From Fructobacillus broussonetiae (GTDB lineage: Bacteria; Bacillota; Bacilli; Lactobacillales; Lactobacillaceae), in contig NZ_JAAMFK010000004.1 in NCBI RefSeq assembly GCF_018437275.1, positions 111,179-175,178 on the forward strand: 64,000 bases of DNA, read 5' to 3'. The notes beneath the pieces were generated by a model. The model was not told the origin of the DNA. It saw only the letters and a program-made list of their open reading frames with translations, and did not search any database. The position numbers and the translations under genes were made by a program. Each line of letters begins with the position of its first letter. Position 1 is the first letter of the stretch. Below are positions 49,799 through 59,613 of this stretch, piece by piece.

Positions 49799-52700
49799 AT
49801 GAAGTTTAAGAAAAGTATAGTAGCTGCTGCCGCCTTTTCAGTTATAGGTATAGGTGCCTCGAATGCAACGATACATGTCAGTGCAGAGGGCATTGATCGG
49901 GTCACGGGGGGACAGGCAGGTATTCCTCGAATGGACGTAGTCGATATTTCCTCTCATAATGGTCCATTGTCAGTGCGTGACTTCCAAATCATGCGTGATA
50001 ATGGTGTTCAAGGAATCATTGTTAAGTTAACTGAAGGAACTTACTATAGAAATCCATATGCACGTACGCAAGCAAATAATGCACGTTCAGCAGGATTGAA
50101 AGTTTCTGGATACCACTATTCAGTATATACAAATCAAGATGAGGCTCGCTGGGAAGCAAACTATTTTTCTGATTATGCTTACGAATTAGGTTTTAATCAG
50201 GATGATTTAATGGTTAACGATCTTGAAGACCAGTCTACAAAAAATGGTGGGGTATCAGGAAATAGCTGGGCTTTTAATGATCAACTTCATAACCGTGGGT
50301 TCCGTAATACTGCTCTATATACTTACATGTATTATCGTAACCAAATGAATTTAGATACGAATTTTGTTGGTGATAAGCATGTTTGGATGGCGGGATATCC
50401 ATACCATCCTTCATCAAATAATTTATGGAATAGCCAATACGGTATGTGGCAATGGTCTTCAAATGCTGGATTTTGGGGTATTAACGGCACTTTTGACGTT
50501 TCAATCGATTACGCTGGCTTAGCAACAGGTCTGGGTGAACCACTTGAAGAACGTGAAATTGATGGAAAATGGTACTTAATTAATACCGTAACTAATGAAA
50601 AGAAAAAAGGTTGGCAAAATTGGAGAGGAAATACTTACTTCTTCGATAAAGATGGAGTTCGACTACAAGGGGATCAAGTAATAGATGGTTTCCAAAAGCA
50701 TTTTGACGATTCAACAGGAGCACTATATAAGGGATATCGTGATGTAGATGGCGGAACTGTGTACTACGACTTTATGGGTAATAAAGTTTTTGGTGATCAA
50801 TGCATTGAAGGAAGATGGCAATTCTTTGATTCTAGAAATGGATTTTTGTATAAAGGCTATCGAAATGTAAGTGATGGGACCGTATATTACGATGATATGG
50901 GTAATAAGGTGTTTGGTGATAAGACTATTGATGGCCGTCAGCAGTTTTATGATTATCGCACTGGTTTGCTTTATAAGGGCTATCGAGACGTAGAAGGCGG
51001 TACTGTTTACTATGATGACATGGGAAACAAAGTTTTCGGTGAAAAAGTTATTAATGGTAATGCTCAAATCTTTGATTCAGTAACTGGATTTTTGTTTAAA
51101 GGGTATCGAAATGTAGATGGTGGCACTGTTTATTATGACAATATGGGTAATAAGGCCTTTGGTGATTGGATTGTAAATGGTTACCATCAATTCTACGAAC
51201 CTGGGACGGGATTTTTGCACAAAGGCTACCGTGTAAGTCAGGGGAATACTTATTATTACGATAATATGGGAAACATGGTCTTTGGAGACCAAACAATAGA
51301 CGGTAAGAAACTATATTTTGATCCTCGAAATGGGGCTATGTACAAGGGTTATCGAAATGTAGCTAATGGTACTGTTTACTACGATAAAAATGGATACATG
51401 GTTTTTGATGAACAAACAATCAATGGTCATCAACAATACTTTGATGTTAAAACCGGCCTATTGTACAAAGGTTATCGAGACGTTACCGGAGGAACTTTGT
51501 ACTATGACAAAGAAGGTAACAAAGTGTTTGGTGATCAGAATATTGATGGTCACCAACAATATTATTCACCTGATACAGGTTTCCTGTTTAAGGGCTACCG
51601 TACTGTAAATGGCAAACGTCTATATTATGATGATATGGGAAATTTGACAGAGGTTTATGATTCTGGCAGTCAATTTAGAGGATATAAGAATGTAAATGGT
51701 GGAACTGTTTATTATGATGATAAAGGTAAGCAGGTCTATGGCGAACAAACAATCGATGGCCATCAACAATATTTTGAACCTCAAACTGGATTTCTATATA
51801 AAGGTTACCGTGATGTGAATGGCGGAACACTTTATTATGATAATATGGGTAATAAGGTATTTGGAGATTTGTTTATTAATGGCTACCACCAGTATTATGA
51901 TAAGAATGGGTTCCTTTATAAGGGTTATCGTGACGTAAATGGTGGAACGTTATATCATGACAACATGGGGAATGTAGTGTTTGGCGATCAAGTGATTGAT
52001 GGTCATCAGCAATTTTATGATTACCGAACTGGGTTCCTGTACAAAGGTTATCGTGATGTAAACGGTGGAACACTTTATTACGATAATATGGGAAATAAAG
52101 TGTTTGGCGATTTGTTCATCAACGGATATCACCAATTTTACGATAAGAATGGATTTCTTTATAAAGGTTACCGAGATGTGAGTGGTGGAACACTTTATTA
52201 CGATAATATGGGAAATGCTGTCTATGGCGATCATGTGATTGATGGCCATCAGCAGTTCTATGATAAAAATGGTTTCCTTTATAAGGGTTATCGTGATGTG
52301 AGCGGAGGAACGCTGTATTACGATAATATGGGGAATAAAGTTTTTGGTAATTTAACAATCAATGGATATCATCAGTATTATGATGAGAATGGATTCCTTT
52401 TTAAAGGTGTTCGCACAGTGAACGGTAAGAAACTTTACTATGATAATATGGGGAATTTATATAAAACCGAAGACGGTGGAACAACCTCTAAAGGTTATCG
52501 CGATGTAAATGGTGGAACCGTTTACTATGATGACAATGGTAAACAGCTCTTTGGTGAACAGACAATTAATGGCCATCAACAATATTTTGAACCTCAAACT
52601 GGATTCCTATATAAAGGTTATCGTGATGTGAATGGCGGAACACTTTATTATGATAATATGGGTAATAAGGTATTTGGAGATTTGTTTATTAATGGTTACC

Positions 52701-53281
52701 ACCAGTATTATGATAAGAATGGATTCCTTTATAAAGGTTACCGCGACGTGGATGGTGGGACACTATACCACGATAATATGGGAAACGTAGTGTTTGGCGA
52801 TCAAGTGATTGATGGTCACCAGCAATTTTATGATTACCGAACTGGGTTCCTGTACAAGGGTTATCGTGATGTAAATGGTAAAACCTTGTATTACGATGAT
52901 ATGGGTAATAAGGTATTTGGTGATTTATATATAAACGGCTATCACCAGTACTACGATAAAAATGGTTTTCTTTATAAAGGATATCGCGATGTAAAAGGCG
53001 GTACCTTGTATCATGACAACATGGGGAATGTAGTGTTTGGAGATCAGATTATTGATGGTCACCAGCAGTTTTACGATAAAAATGGTTTTCTTTATAAAGG
53101 TTACCGTGATGTGAACGGTGGAACACTTTATTATGATAATATGGGTAATAAGGTGTTCGGCGATCAGATTATTGATGGTCATCAACAATTTTACGATTAT
53201 CGAACAGGATTTCTTTTTAAGGGATATCGAAAAGTAAATGGTGAGATTTTATTTTACGATAATATGGGAAACCACTATTGA
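49799..53281 (+). CDS. Secreted GH25 lysozyme with glucan/wall-binding repeats
   Basis: A signal peptide (residues 1 to about 29, ending HVSA) precedes a GH25 muramidase domain (about 40-245) with catalytic-type residues in DVVDISSHNG and NDLEDQS. The rest (about 250-1160) is 22-23 aromatic repeats of about 38-40 residues with the core KGYRDVNGGTLYYDNMGNKV, like glucan- or choline-binding repeats. Total 1160 residues. No LPxTG anchor, so attachment is by the repeats. A large internal duplication is present. It lies inside the polysaccharide island, which suggests that the repeats bind the exported polymer or alpha-glucan. Confidence 0.9.
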   Translation: MKFKKSIVAAAAFSVIGIGASNATIHVSAEGIDRVTGGQAGIPRMDVVDISSHNGPLSVRDFQIMRDNGVQGIIVKLTEGTYYRNPYARTQANNARSAGLKVSGYHYSVYTNQDEARWEANYFSDYAYELGFNQDDLMVNDLEDQSTKNGGVSGNSWAFNDQLHNRGFRNTALYTYMYYRNQMNLDTNFVGDKHVWMAGYPYHPSSNNLWNSQYGMWQWSSNAGFWGINGTFDVSIDYAGLATGLGEPLEEREIDGKWYLINTVTNEKKKGWQNWRGNTYFFDKDGVRLQGDQVIDGFQKHFDDSTGALYKGYRDVDGGTVYYDFMGNKVFGDQCIEGRWQFFDSRNGFLYKGYRNVSDGTVYYDDMGNKVFGDKTIDGRQQFYDYRTGLLYKGYRDVEGGTVYYDDMGNKVFGEKVINGNAQIFDSVTGFLFKGYRNVDGGTVYYDNMGNKAFGDWIVNGYHQFYEPGTGFLHKGYRVSQGNTYYYDNMGNMVFGDQTIDGKKLYFDPRNGAMYKGYRNVANGTVYYDKNGYMVFDEQTINGHQQYFDVKTGLLYKGYRDVTGGTLYYDKEGNKVFGDQNIDGHQQYYSPDTGFLFKGYRTVNGKRLYYDDMGNLTEVYDSGSQFRGYKNVNGGTVYYDDKGKQVYGEQTIDGHQQYFEPQTGFLYKGYRDVNGGTLYYDNMGNKVFGDLFINGYHQYYDKNGFLYKGYRDVNGGTLYHDNMGNVVFGDQVIDGHQQFYDYRTGFLYKGYRDVNGGTLYYDNMGNKVFGDLFINGYHQFYDKNGFLYKGYRDVSGGTLYYDNMGNAVYGDHVIDGHQQFYDKNGFLYKGYRDVSGGTLYYDNMGNKVFGNLTINGYHQYYDENGFLFKGVRTVNGKKLYYDNMGNLYKTEDGGTTSKGYRDVNGGTVYYDDNGKQLFGEQTINGHQQYFEPQTGFLYKGYRDVNGGTLYYDNMGNKVFGDLFINGYHQYYDKNGFLYKGYRDVDGGTLYHDNMGNVVFGDQVIDGHQQFYDYRTGFLYKGYRDVNGKTLYYDDMGNKVFGDLYINGYHQYYDKNGFLYKGYRDVKGGTLYHDNMGNVVFGDQIIDGHQQFYDKNGFLYKGYRDVNGGTLYYDNMGNKVFGDQIIDGHQQFYDYRTGFLFKGYRKVNGEILFYDNMGNHY
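50660..53278 (+). repeat. In-gene tandem repeats and a block duplication of the lysozyme
   Basis: About 120-nt coding repeats. Two blocks starting near 51680 and 52493 (offset about 813 nt) share the same order of repeat variants, including EPQTGFLYKGYRDV and the YHDNMGNVVFGDQVIDGHQQ variant. Confidence 0.85.
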
Positions 53282-53327
53282 TTTGAAAACTTAAATTATT
53301 TCTTCTGTGTTGAGTTGCAATTAGCCT

Positions 53328-53362
53328 AAAAGCAAAGTTTTGTTATAAAACTTTGCTTTTTT
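53328..53362 (+). terminator. Terminator after lysozyme
   Basis: AAAGCAAAGTTTT/AAAACTTTGCTTT with T-run. Confidence 0.9.
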
Positions 53363-53451
53363 AATTACTTTTAATTAAATTTTCTTAAAAACAAACAATT
53401 TTGGTTACATTCCATAGTAAAATATAATTATTAAACATTAGGGATAATATT

Positions 53452-54894
53452 ATGCAGGTCGCAAAAAACTATTTATATAATGCAGCTTACCAGCTGTTAA
53501 ATATCATTGTTCCGATTATCACATTGCCGTATTTAGCCCGAGTGCTTGGGAAAGAAGGCGTGGGAATTGCCTCTTGGACTAATTCCCTGGCTACTTATTT
53601 TTTACTTATTGCATCACTTGGTATCGTTACATATGGATCTAGAGAAATAGCTTATGTTCGTAATGATAAAGAAGCAAGGCAAAAAAAGTTTTGGGAAATT
53701 CAAATCATCCATTTTTTTGCCGGTATTGTGGCAATCGTTCTATATATAGTTTTTATATATGGTGGTGGAGCTATAAATACACGCATCCGCGATAATGAAC
53801 TGTTTTTGTGGTATCAAATTTGGGTTGTCCTTTCCGGAATTCTTGATATTTCATGGTATTTTATTGGGCTGGAGGATTTTAAGAAGACTGTTCTTCGCAA
53901 CATGTTTATTAAAATCTTGATGACTGTCTTAATTTTTACTCTAGTAAAAACACCGCAGGATGTGGGACCATATATTTTATTACTTGCAATTTCACAGGTT
54001 GTTGGAAATCTCTCGATGTGGTTCTATCTTATTGGTAAATTCAAGTTACCTAGGTGGTCATCACTGGAATTTAAGAAGCATTGGGGCCCTGTTTTCCTAA
54101 TGTTCTTACCAACGATAGCAACTCAGATTTATTTGCAGCTTAATAAAACGATGCTACCGTTTATTACTGGTGCGACCGCATCATCAGGTATATATGATAA
54201 TGCAGATAAAATTATTAAAGTATGTTTAGCTTTAGTTACATCAGTTGGAATGGTTATGTTACCTCGTATGTCTGCTCATTTTGCTGCTGGGGAGCATGAG
54301 AAAATGAAAAAAGCTATTCATTCTTCAATGGACTTTGTTTCAGCAATTGCTATTCCTTTAGCTACCGGTATTGCAGCTGTAGGTCCAACAGCTATGCTGT
54401 GGTTTTTGGGGAAGTCATGGGGGGAAGTTGGAACTGCACTGGTTCTTTTAACTCCGATCATCGTCTTTATCGGTTGGTCAAATGTCATTGGTAATCAGTT
54501 CTTGATTCCTACAAAGCGATTAAATGAGTATACATGGTCTGTTACTTTTGGTGCTCTCGTAAATATTTTGCTGAACTTCTTCTTTATTTACTTCTGGGCT
54601 GTTGAGGGTGCAGCCGTTTCGACAGCTATATCTGAATTTGCAGTTATTGCTTATCAACTTGTAGTCACTAGAAATGACATGTCAATCAAAACACACTTTA
54701 TCGGTATATGGCGTTATATAGTCGCATCAGCAGTTATGTATGTAGTGGTGATGCTTTATGTCAATACTCATAATATCGGCTTTCTTTCTACTGTGATTGA
54801 ATCTGCAATTGGATTAGTTGTTTATTTGTTGGCATTATTTATTTTACGTGCTCCAATTTTAAAGCTATCTCTAACACGTGCATTATTCCGTTAA
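53452..54894 (+). CDS. Polysaccharide flippase (Wzx / PST family)
   Basis: A 480-residue protein with about 12-14 membrane segments, starting NYLYNAAYQLLNIIVPIITLPYLARVLGKEGVG, the classic Wzx-type N-terminus. It flips undecaprenyl-linked repeat units across the membrane. Promoter TTGGTT, 16 nt, TATAAT and TTAGGGA Shine-Dalgarno. Near the start of the likely transcription unit that runs to Wzy and glf. Confidence 0.9.
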   Translation: MQVAKNYLYNAAYQLLNIIVPIITLPYLARVLGKEGVGIASWTNSLATYFLLIASLGIVTYGSREIAYVRNDKEARQKKFWEIQIIHFFAGIVAIVLYIVFIYGGGAINTRIRDNELFLWYQIWVVLSGILDISWYFIGLEDFKKTVLRNMFIKILMTVLIFTLVKTPQDVGPYILLLAISQVVGNLSMWFYLIGKFKLPRWSSLEFKKHWGPVFLMFLPTIATQIYLQLNKTMLPFITGATASSGIYDNADKIIKVCLALVTSVGMVMLPRMSAHFAAGEHEKMKKAIHSSMDFVSAIAIPLATGIAAVGPTAMLWFLGKSWGEVGTALVLLTPIIVFIGWSNVIGNQFLIPTKRLNEYTWSVTFGALVNILLNFFFIYFWAVEGAAVSTAISEFAVIAYQLVVTRNDMSIKTHFIGIWRYIVASAVMYVVVMLYVNTHNIGFLSTVIESAIGLVVYLLALFILRAPILKLSLTRALFR

Positions 54895-54956
54895 TAGTCA
54901 CTTTCTGGTATAATTAGCGGTTGTGAACAAATAATAAATAACTGGAGAATGGAGCA

Positions 54957-55589
54957 TTGAAAAAAATATTGTTCTATCGTCTTCCCAAGCGAATATTAGA
55001 TATTGTTGTATCAATTGTTGCACTGGTCGTTTTTTCTCCAGTGTTTCTAGTTATAGCAATCTGGATAAGACTGTCAAAGGGAACGTCACATGTTTTTTAT
55101 AGCCAAGACCGTGTGGGTCAGAATGGTAAACATTTTAAAATATATAAATTTCAATCTATGGTTGATAATGCAGATGAAATACTGAGGTCAAATAAGAAGC
55201 TATATCAAAAATTCGTCCAAAATGGGTATAAATTACCAACTAATGAGGATCCTCGTATTACAAAAATAGGAACGGTACTTAGACGTACATCGTTAGATGA
55301 GCTTCCTCAATTTGTGAATACCTTGATTGGTACAATGTCGATTATCGGACCACGACCAGTCGTTGAAAAAGAATTAGTAGAGTATGGGACCGAAGAAAGA
55401 ATCAATCGCTTTTTGTCTGTTAAACCAGGCGTTTTCGGACTGTGGCAAGCTTCCGGAAGGTCAAATATAGGGTATCCGGAGCGAGCAGAAATTGAATTAA
55501 GTTATGTTGAGAATGCTAACCTTATATTAGATTTTAAAATATTAATTTTGACAGCCATTGCTATTTTTAAGGCCGATGGGGCTTTTTAA
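54957..55589 (+). CDS. Undecaprenyl-phosphate sugar-1-P transferase (priming enzyme)
   Basis: A 210-residue small polyprenyl-phosphate hexose-1-phosphate transferase. It has a single N-terminal membrane helix, FYSQDRVGQNGKHFKIYKFQSM, the acidic DELPQFVNTLIGTMSIIGPRP catalytic region and KPGVFGLWQASGRS. This begins the repeat unit on undecaprenyl phosphate. The sugar (galactose, glucose or GlcNAc) is not determined. TTG start with TGGAG upstream. Confidence 0.92.
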   Translation: MKKILFYRLPKRILDIVVSIVALVVFSPVFLVIAIWIRLSKGTSHVFYSQDRVGQNGKHFKIYKFQSMVDNADEILRSNKKLYQKFVQNGYKLPTNEDPRITKIGTVLRRTSLDELPQFVNTLIGTMSIIGPRPVVEKELVEYGTEERINRFLSVKPGVFGLWQASGRSNIGYPERAEIELSYVENANLILDFKILILTAIAIFKADGAF

Positions 55590-55599
55590 AGGAGTAACC

Positions 55600-56223
55600 A
55601 TGGAGTTTACATTGAGAGATTTATTAAAACGTTTTGTACGTTATAGTTGGTTAATTGTATTAGCCGTTATTGCTTTTTCTGCTATTGGGTATTTGTATTC
55701 TAAATCAGCTAAGGTTACTACAAATTACTCAGCTTCGCGTAGTGTTATTGTTGCTAAGAATAATACTGATGTTAAGGATCCAAATTCAAGGGTTCAGGCA
55801 GACCGGTCTCTAATTGCAACGTATGAAAAAATTGCCCAAGATGATTCTATTATCTCTGAGGTTAAAAATTCATTGCCATTTAAGATGAAAAAAGCAGATA
55901 TCGCATCAGCTGTAACAGTAGATAATCCAACGGATACGCTTATGTTGGCCTTTAAGTCAGGAGGGGAAACTCCAGAAAAAGCTAAAACATTAGCAAACAC
56001 ATATGCCGAGGTATTTGCTAAAAAGGCAGTTCAGATTTACCCAGATATGGGTGATGTTCGGCTGCTTTCTGAAGCTAATGGATCTGACGTTATTCAATCA
56101 GGAATGAAATCTACTAAGAAATTGACAATATTTGGGGCTGTATTCGGATTGGCCTTATCTGCTTTCTTAATTCTTTTAGTAGGTGCTATTACAAATTATT
56201 ACCAATTCAAAAGGGCAATATAA
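55600..56223 (+). CDS. Wzz-type chain-length determinant (CpsC-like)
   Basis: 207 residues: two membrane segments (about residues 16-36 and 175-196) flank a periplasmic-type domain. Start at 55600 set by AAAGGAG. No CpsD tyrosine kinase or CpsB phosphatase is found in the window, so regulation differs from the standard cps locus, or these genes lie outside the window. Confidence 0.85.
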   Translation: MEFTLRDLLKRFVRYSWLIVLAVIAFSAIGYLYSKSAKVTTNYSASRSVIVAKNNTDVKDPNSRVQADRSLIATYEKIAQDDSIISEVKNSLPFKMKKADIASAVTVDNPTDTLMLAFKSGGETPEKAKTLANTYAEVFAKKAVQIYPDMGDVRLLSEANGSDVIQSGMKSTKKLTIFGAVFGLALSAFLILLVGAITNYYQFKRAI

Positions 56224-56229
56224 ATTCTA

Positions 56230-57600
56230 ATGGTAAATTTTCTGCTTCCAATCACTTTTTTTTCAAAAACTTATACTTACTCTTTAGCTGAACCAACGGC
56301 AATGATTTCGGTTGTTGTTTTTACTTTAATTATCGTAATTCAACTATTTCGCTATCCAAATCGTGTTGTCGAAGTTATACCTTCTCAAAAGGCATTTCTC
56401 TTAGGTGGACTGTTTTGGGTTTGTCAATTGGTTTCAATGTTTTTGTCCTACTGTGTTTCAGGTGAAAGTAAACTCACATCAGGTATAATACATTCGTCGA
56501 TAATATTATTAGGGTGGACGCTCGCTGTTTATTTGTCTTGGGCAGTTATTCAATTAACAGTAAGAAGTACAGATGATGAAAAAAAGTTTGTTAAAGCTGG
56601 CCTAGTTGGATTGGCTTTTTATTTATTATTTGTAATCGTTCCTCAATTCCTTGTTCTTTTCCATTTTGAGAAAATAACTTCTTATGTAAACTTTCTTGCT
56701 TCGCTGTTTGAACAGAGATGGCGTACTATGGGGGGATACGATATTTATGCCCATGGATCGTATGTAACAACTCAGCATCGTATAAATGGTTTTGAACCTG
56801 AAGCTTCCTACTTAGCTAACTTATTAGGAGTTGTTTACCTTCCATTATTAATTGGACTAACAGTTTCAAGACATTCTTTGTGGAAAACGACGATTTCTAA
56901 AAATAAACAGTTAATCGGTAATACGATATTTACTTTTTCTGTTCTTTTAACCTTAGTTTTAGCGAAAACGACGACTGGAATTTTAACTGCTGGAATAGCG
57001 TTTATTCTTTGGATGATTTGGTCCAAAAATGGGTTTAGAGCATTTTTATTTAGCACTTTGATACTTAGTGGATTTCTTTTATTTGTCGCTTATTTTAAGG
57101 TTTCTATTGTTCATACTACTTTTAACCAATTCTTGTTTGCAAAAGGTGGGACCGACAATCGCCTTGGTGGAACGATTGCTTTGGCGATAACATTCTTACA
57201 ACACCCGCTATGGGGAGTGGGGTCTGGATTTACTTCGTTCTTTATAGTTCAAAATGTTCCTGAAGTAACAACACATAATTTTGAGTATCAGCATTTGTAT
57301 TCACAATATGGTTTTCCAATTTTGTCTGATTTCCTTGGTTGGTTAGCGACTTTTGGAATTATAATTGTGATTCCGGCTCTGTGGTTGTTAATTAGATTAA
57401 TTTTAAAATCATATAAAATGCAATTAGTTTACAAGAATTCCAGTTGGGAAAAAGCGATTCATATATCTTTCATAACTATGATTGTATTGGCAGCATTTTC
57501 TTCAATTTTTATTTTGAAAATCTATTTATGGCCATACTTATTGATGTTTTTCTTTTATCGTCAGCATCTTATACGCCTTGGAAAGGAGCAGAAGCAATGA
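56230..57600 (+). CDS. Polysaccharide polymerase (Wzy / O-antigen ligase-like)
   Basis: A 456-residue protein with about 12 membrane segments. A large external loop carries HRINGFEPEASYLANLLG, like polymerase and ligase proteins. It follows Wzz by 6 nt and overlaps the next glycosyltransferase by 4 nt. Polymerase is inferred from topology and context. Confidence 0.8.
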   Translation: MVNFLLPITFFSKTYTYSLAEPTAMISVVVFTLIIVIQLFRYPNRVVEVIPSQKAFLLGGLFWVCQLVSMFLSYCVSGESKLTSGIIHSSIILLGWTLAVYLSWAVIQLTVRSTDDEKKFVKAGLVGLAFYLLFVIVPQFLVLFHFEKITSYVNFLASLFEQRWRTMGGYDIYAHGSYVTTQHRINGFEPEASYLANLLGVVYLPLLIGLTVSRHSLWKTTISKNKQLIGNTIFTFSVLLTLVLAKTTTGILTAGIAFILWMIWSKNGFRAFLFSTLILSGFLLFVAYFKVSIVHTTFNQFLFAKGGTDNRLGGTIALAITFLQHPLWGVGSGFTSFFIVQNVPEVTTHNFEYQHLYSQYGFPILSDFLGWLATFGIIIVIPALWLLIRLILKSYKMQLVYKNSSWEKAIHISFITMIVLAAFSSIFILKIYLWPYLLMFFFYRQHLIRLGKEQKQ

Positions 57601-58367
57601 CCATTTATGTTGCTACGCACAAAGAATACGATATTCCGCAGGATGGGTGTTACCAGCCAATTATGGTTGGATCAGCACTCAGAGATGCTATTCCAGAAGG
57701 ATACCTTCGGGATGATTCAGGAAATAACATTTCAACAAAAAATCCGAACTTTAATGAGCTAACTGCAATTTATTGGGCATGGAAGAATTCAAATTCCGAT
57801 GTGATTGGTTTAATGCATTACCGTCGTTACTTGGGTAGCAATTCGTCGCACGATGTGAAGAATCGGTTAACTAAAGTTCAAATGGAGTACTTGTTGCGGA
57901 CTCACGATGTGATCTTACCAAAGGCAAGGAACTACTTCATTGAGAATCAGAGAAACCATTATTTGCATGCTCATGCAAACGAACCGTACTTCATCATGGA
58001 GGACGTGCTCAAAAACGATTTTCCAGATTTCTATCCGGCCTTTCAGCAAATGGAAAAGTCAACGAAAGCTCACCTCTTTAACATGTTTGTGATGAAGAGG
58101 GAGATATTCGAGGATTACGCCTCTTTCCTGTTTGGTGTTTTGGAAAGAGTTGAAGCCCGTGTTGACTTGTCCACATTGGAGGGACAAGATCTTCGGGTGT
58201 TCGGATTCCTGTCCGAACGCCTCATGGACACCTGGTTATACACCAGGGGGTATTCCTACACTGAGATGCCGGTCGTTTCACTGGAAAAAACTAACTGGGT
58301 GGATAAAGGAACACAGTTCTTGAAACGTAAGTTCTTCCCAAATTCAAAGAAAAAGGTACATTTCTAA
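57597..58367 (+). CDS. DUF4422 family glycosyltransferase
   Basis: A 256-residue protein with the DUF4422 core YVATHKEYDIPQDGCYQPIMVGSAL, ELTAIYWAWKN and GLMHYRRYL. These soluble enzymes appear in polysaccharide clusters beside Glf. The start at 57597 uses GAAAGGAGC and overlaps the Wzy stop (ATGA). The stop overlaps the glf ATG by one base. Confidence 0.85.
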   Translation: MTIYVATHKEYDIPQDGCYQPIMVGSALRDAIPEGYLRDDSGNNISTKNPNFNELTAIYWAWKNSNSDVIGLMHYRRYLGSNSSHDVKNRLTKVQMEYLLRTHDVILPKARNYFIENQRNHYLHAHANEPYFIMEDVLKNDFPDFYPAFQQMEKSTKAHLFNMFVMKREIFEDYASFLFGVLERVEARVDLSTLEGQDLRVFGFLSERLMDTWLYTRGYSYTEMPVVSLEKTNWVDKGTQFLKRKFFPNSKKKVHF

Positions 58368-59557
58368 TGGCAAATAAATTTAACACTAAAAACTATGACT
58401 ACTTAATCGTAGGGGCTGGTCCTTTCGGAATGACTTTTGCTTACGAAGCAGCTAAGCGCGGTAAGAAGTCACTCGTTGTTGAAAAGCGTTCGTTTATCGG
58501 TGGAAACACCCACACCCACGTTGAAAACGGAATCACCGTTCACGATTTCGGTGCCCACATCTTCCACACGGATAACAAGATGGTCTGGGACTATGTTCGT
58601 CAGTTTGCTGAATTTAACGGTTTCCAAAACCAAGTTGTGGCAAACTATAACGGTAAGTTGTTCAACTTGCCATTTAACATGAATACGTTCTACCAAATGT
58701 GGGGAACGAAGACGCCTGCAGAAGCTAAGGCTAAGATTGAAGAACAAAAGGCTGAAGCGTTGAAGGAATTAGGTGACCGTCAACCAAGAAACCTTGAAGA
58801 ACAAGCAATCTCATTGATTGGAACGGATATCTACCAAGCCTTGATCAAGGGTTACACGGAAAAGCAGTGGGGACGTAAGGCAACCGAATTGCCTGCCTTC
58901 ATTATCAAGCGTTTGCCAGTACGTTTTATCTACGACAACAACTACTTTAACCACCGTTACCAAGGAATTCCTGTTGGTGGTTACACGCAGATCTTTGAAA
59001 ACATGGTTGAACGTTCAAATGGCTTGATTGATGTGATGACTGACACTGATTTCTTCGACCACAAGGATGAATTCTTGGCTGAATTCCCACGCGTTTTGTA
59101 CACGGGAATGATCGACCAATTCTTCGATTACAAGCACGGTGAATTGGAATACCGTTCACTTCGCTTTGAATCAGAAACAATTGATTCTGATAACTACCAA
59201 GGTAACGCCGTGATTAACTACACGGATGCTGAGACACCATTCACCCGTCAAATGGAATGGAAGCATTTCGATGGATTGGCTGACGAAGGAAAAACAATTA
59301 TCACGCGTGAATACCCACAAGATTGGGACCGTACGAAGGAAGCTTACTACCCAGTGAACAACGAAAAGAACACGGAACTTTACAAGCAATACGTTCAGGA
59401 AGCACGCGAGAATGCCCCTGAAGTGATTTTCGGTGGTCGTTTGGGAAAGTACCGTTACTTCGATATGGATCAAGTGTTTAACGATGCTTTGAACACGGTA
59501 CGTGATGAATTTGATATTGATGACGACTTTAACTTCGCACATGATGAGGTAAAGTAA
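58367..59557 (+). CDS. glf: UDP-galactopyranose mutase
   Basis: Interconverts UDP-galactopyranose and UDP-galactofuranose using reduced FAD. The FAD motif IVGAGPFGMTFAYEAAKRG, GGNTHTHVENGITVHDFGAHIFHTDN, the active-site loop YTEKQWGRKATELP and the C-terminal GRLGKYRYFDMDQVF are conserved. 396 residues. Its codon use is like the core genome, unlike the AT-rich flanking genes. Confidence 0.96.
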   Translation: MANKFNTKNYDYLIVGAGPFGMTFAYEAAKRGKKSLVVEKRSFIGGNTHTHVENGITVHDFGAHIFHTDNKMVWDYVRQFAEFNGFQNQVVANYNGKLFNLPFNMNTFYQMWGTKTPAEAKAKIEEQKAEALKELGDRQPRNLEEQAISLIGTDIYQALIKGYTEKQWGRKATELPAFIIKRLPVRFIYDNNYFNHRYQGIPVGGYTQIFENMVERSNGLIDVMTDTDFFDHKDEFLAEFPRVLYTGMIDQFFDYKHGELEYRSLRFESETIDSDNYQGNAVINYTDAETPFTRQMEWKHFDGLADEGKTIITREYPQDWDRTKEAYYPVNNEKNTELYKQYVQEARENAPEVIFGGRLGKYRYFDMDQVFNDALNTVRDEFDIDDDFNFAHDEVK

Positions 59558-59613
59558 GTTATAATTAGAAAGGCTCTAAGGAGCCTGTACATATTAATTT
59601 GAGGGAGAGAAGT

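Noticed and set aside
50660..53278. CRISPR-like array suggested by regular repeats
   Set aside because: The period is in frame, and the repeats encode aromatic binding modules of the lysozyme; no unique spacers.
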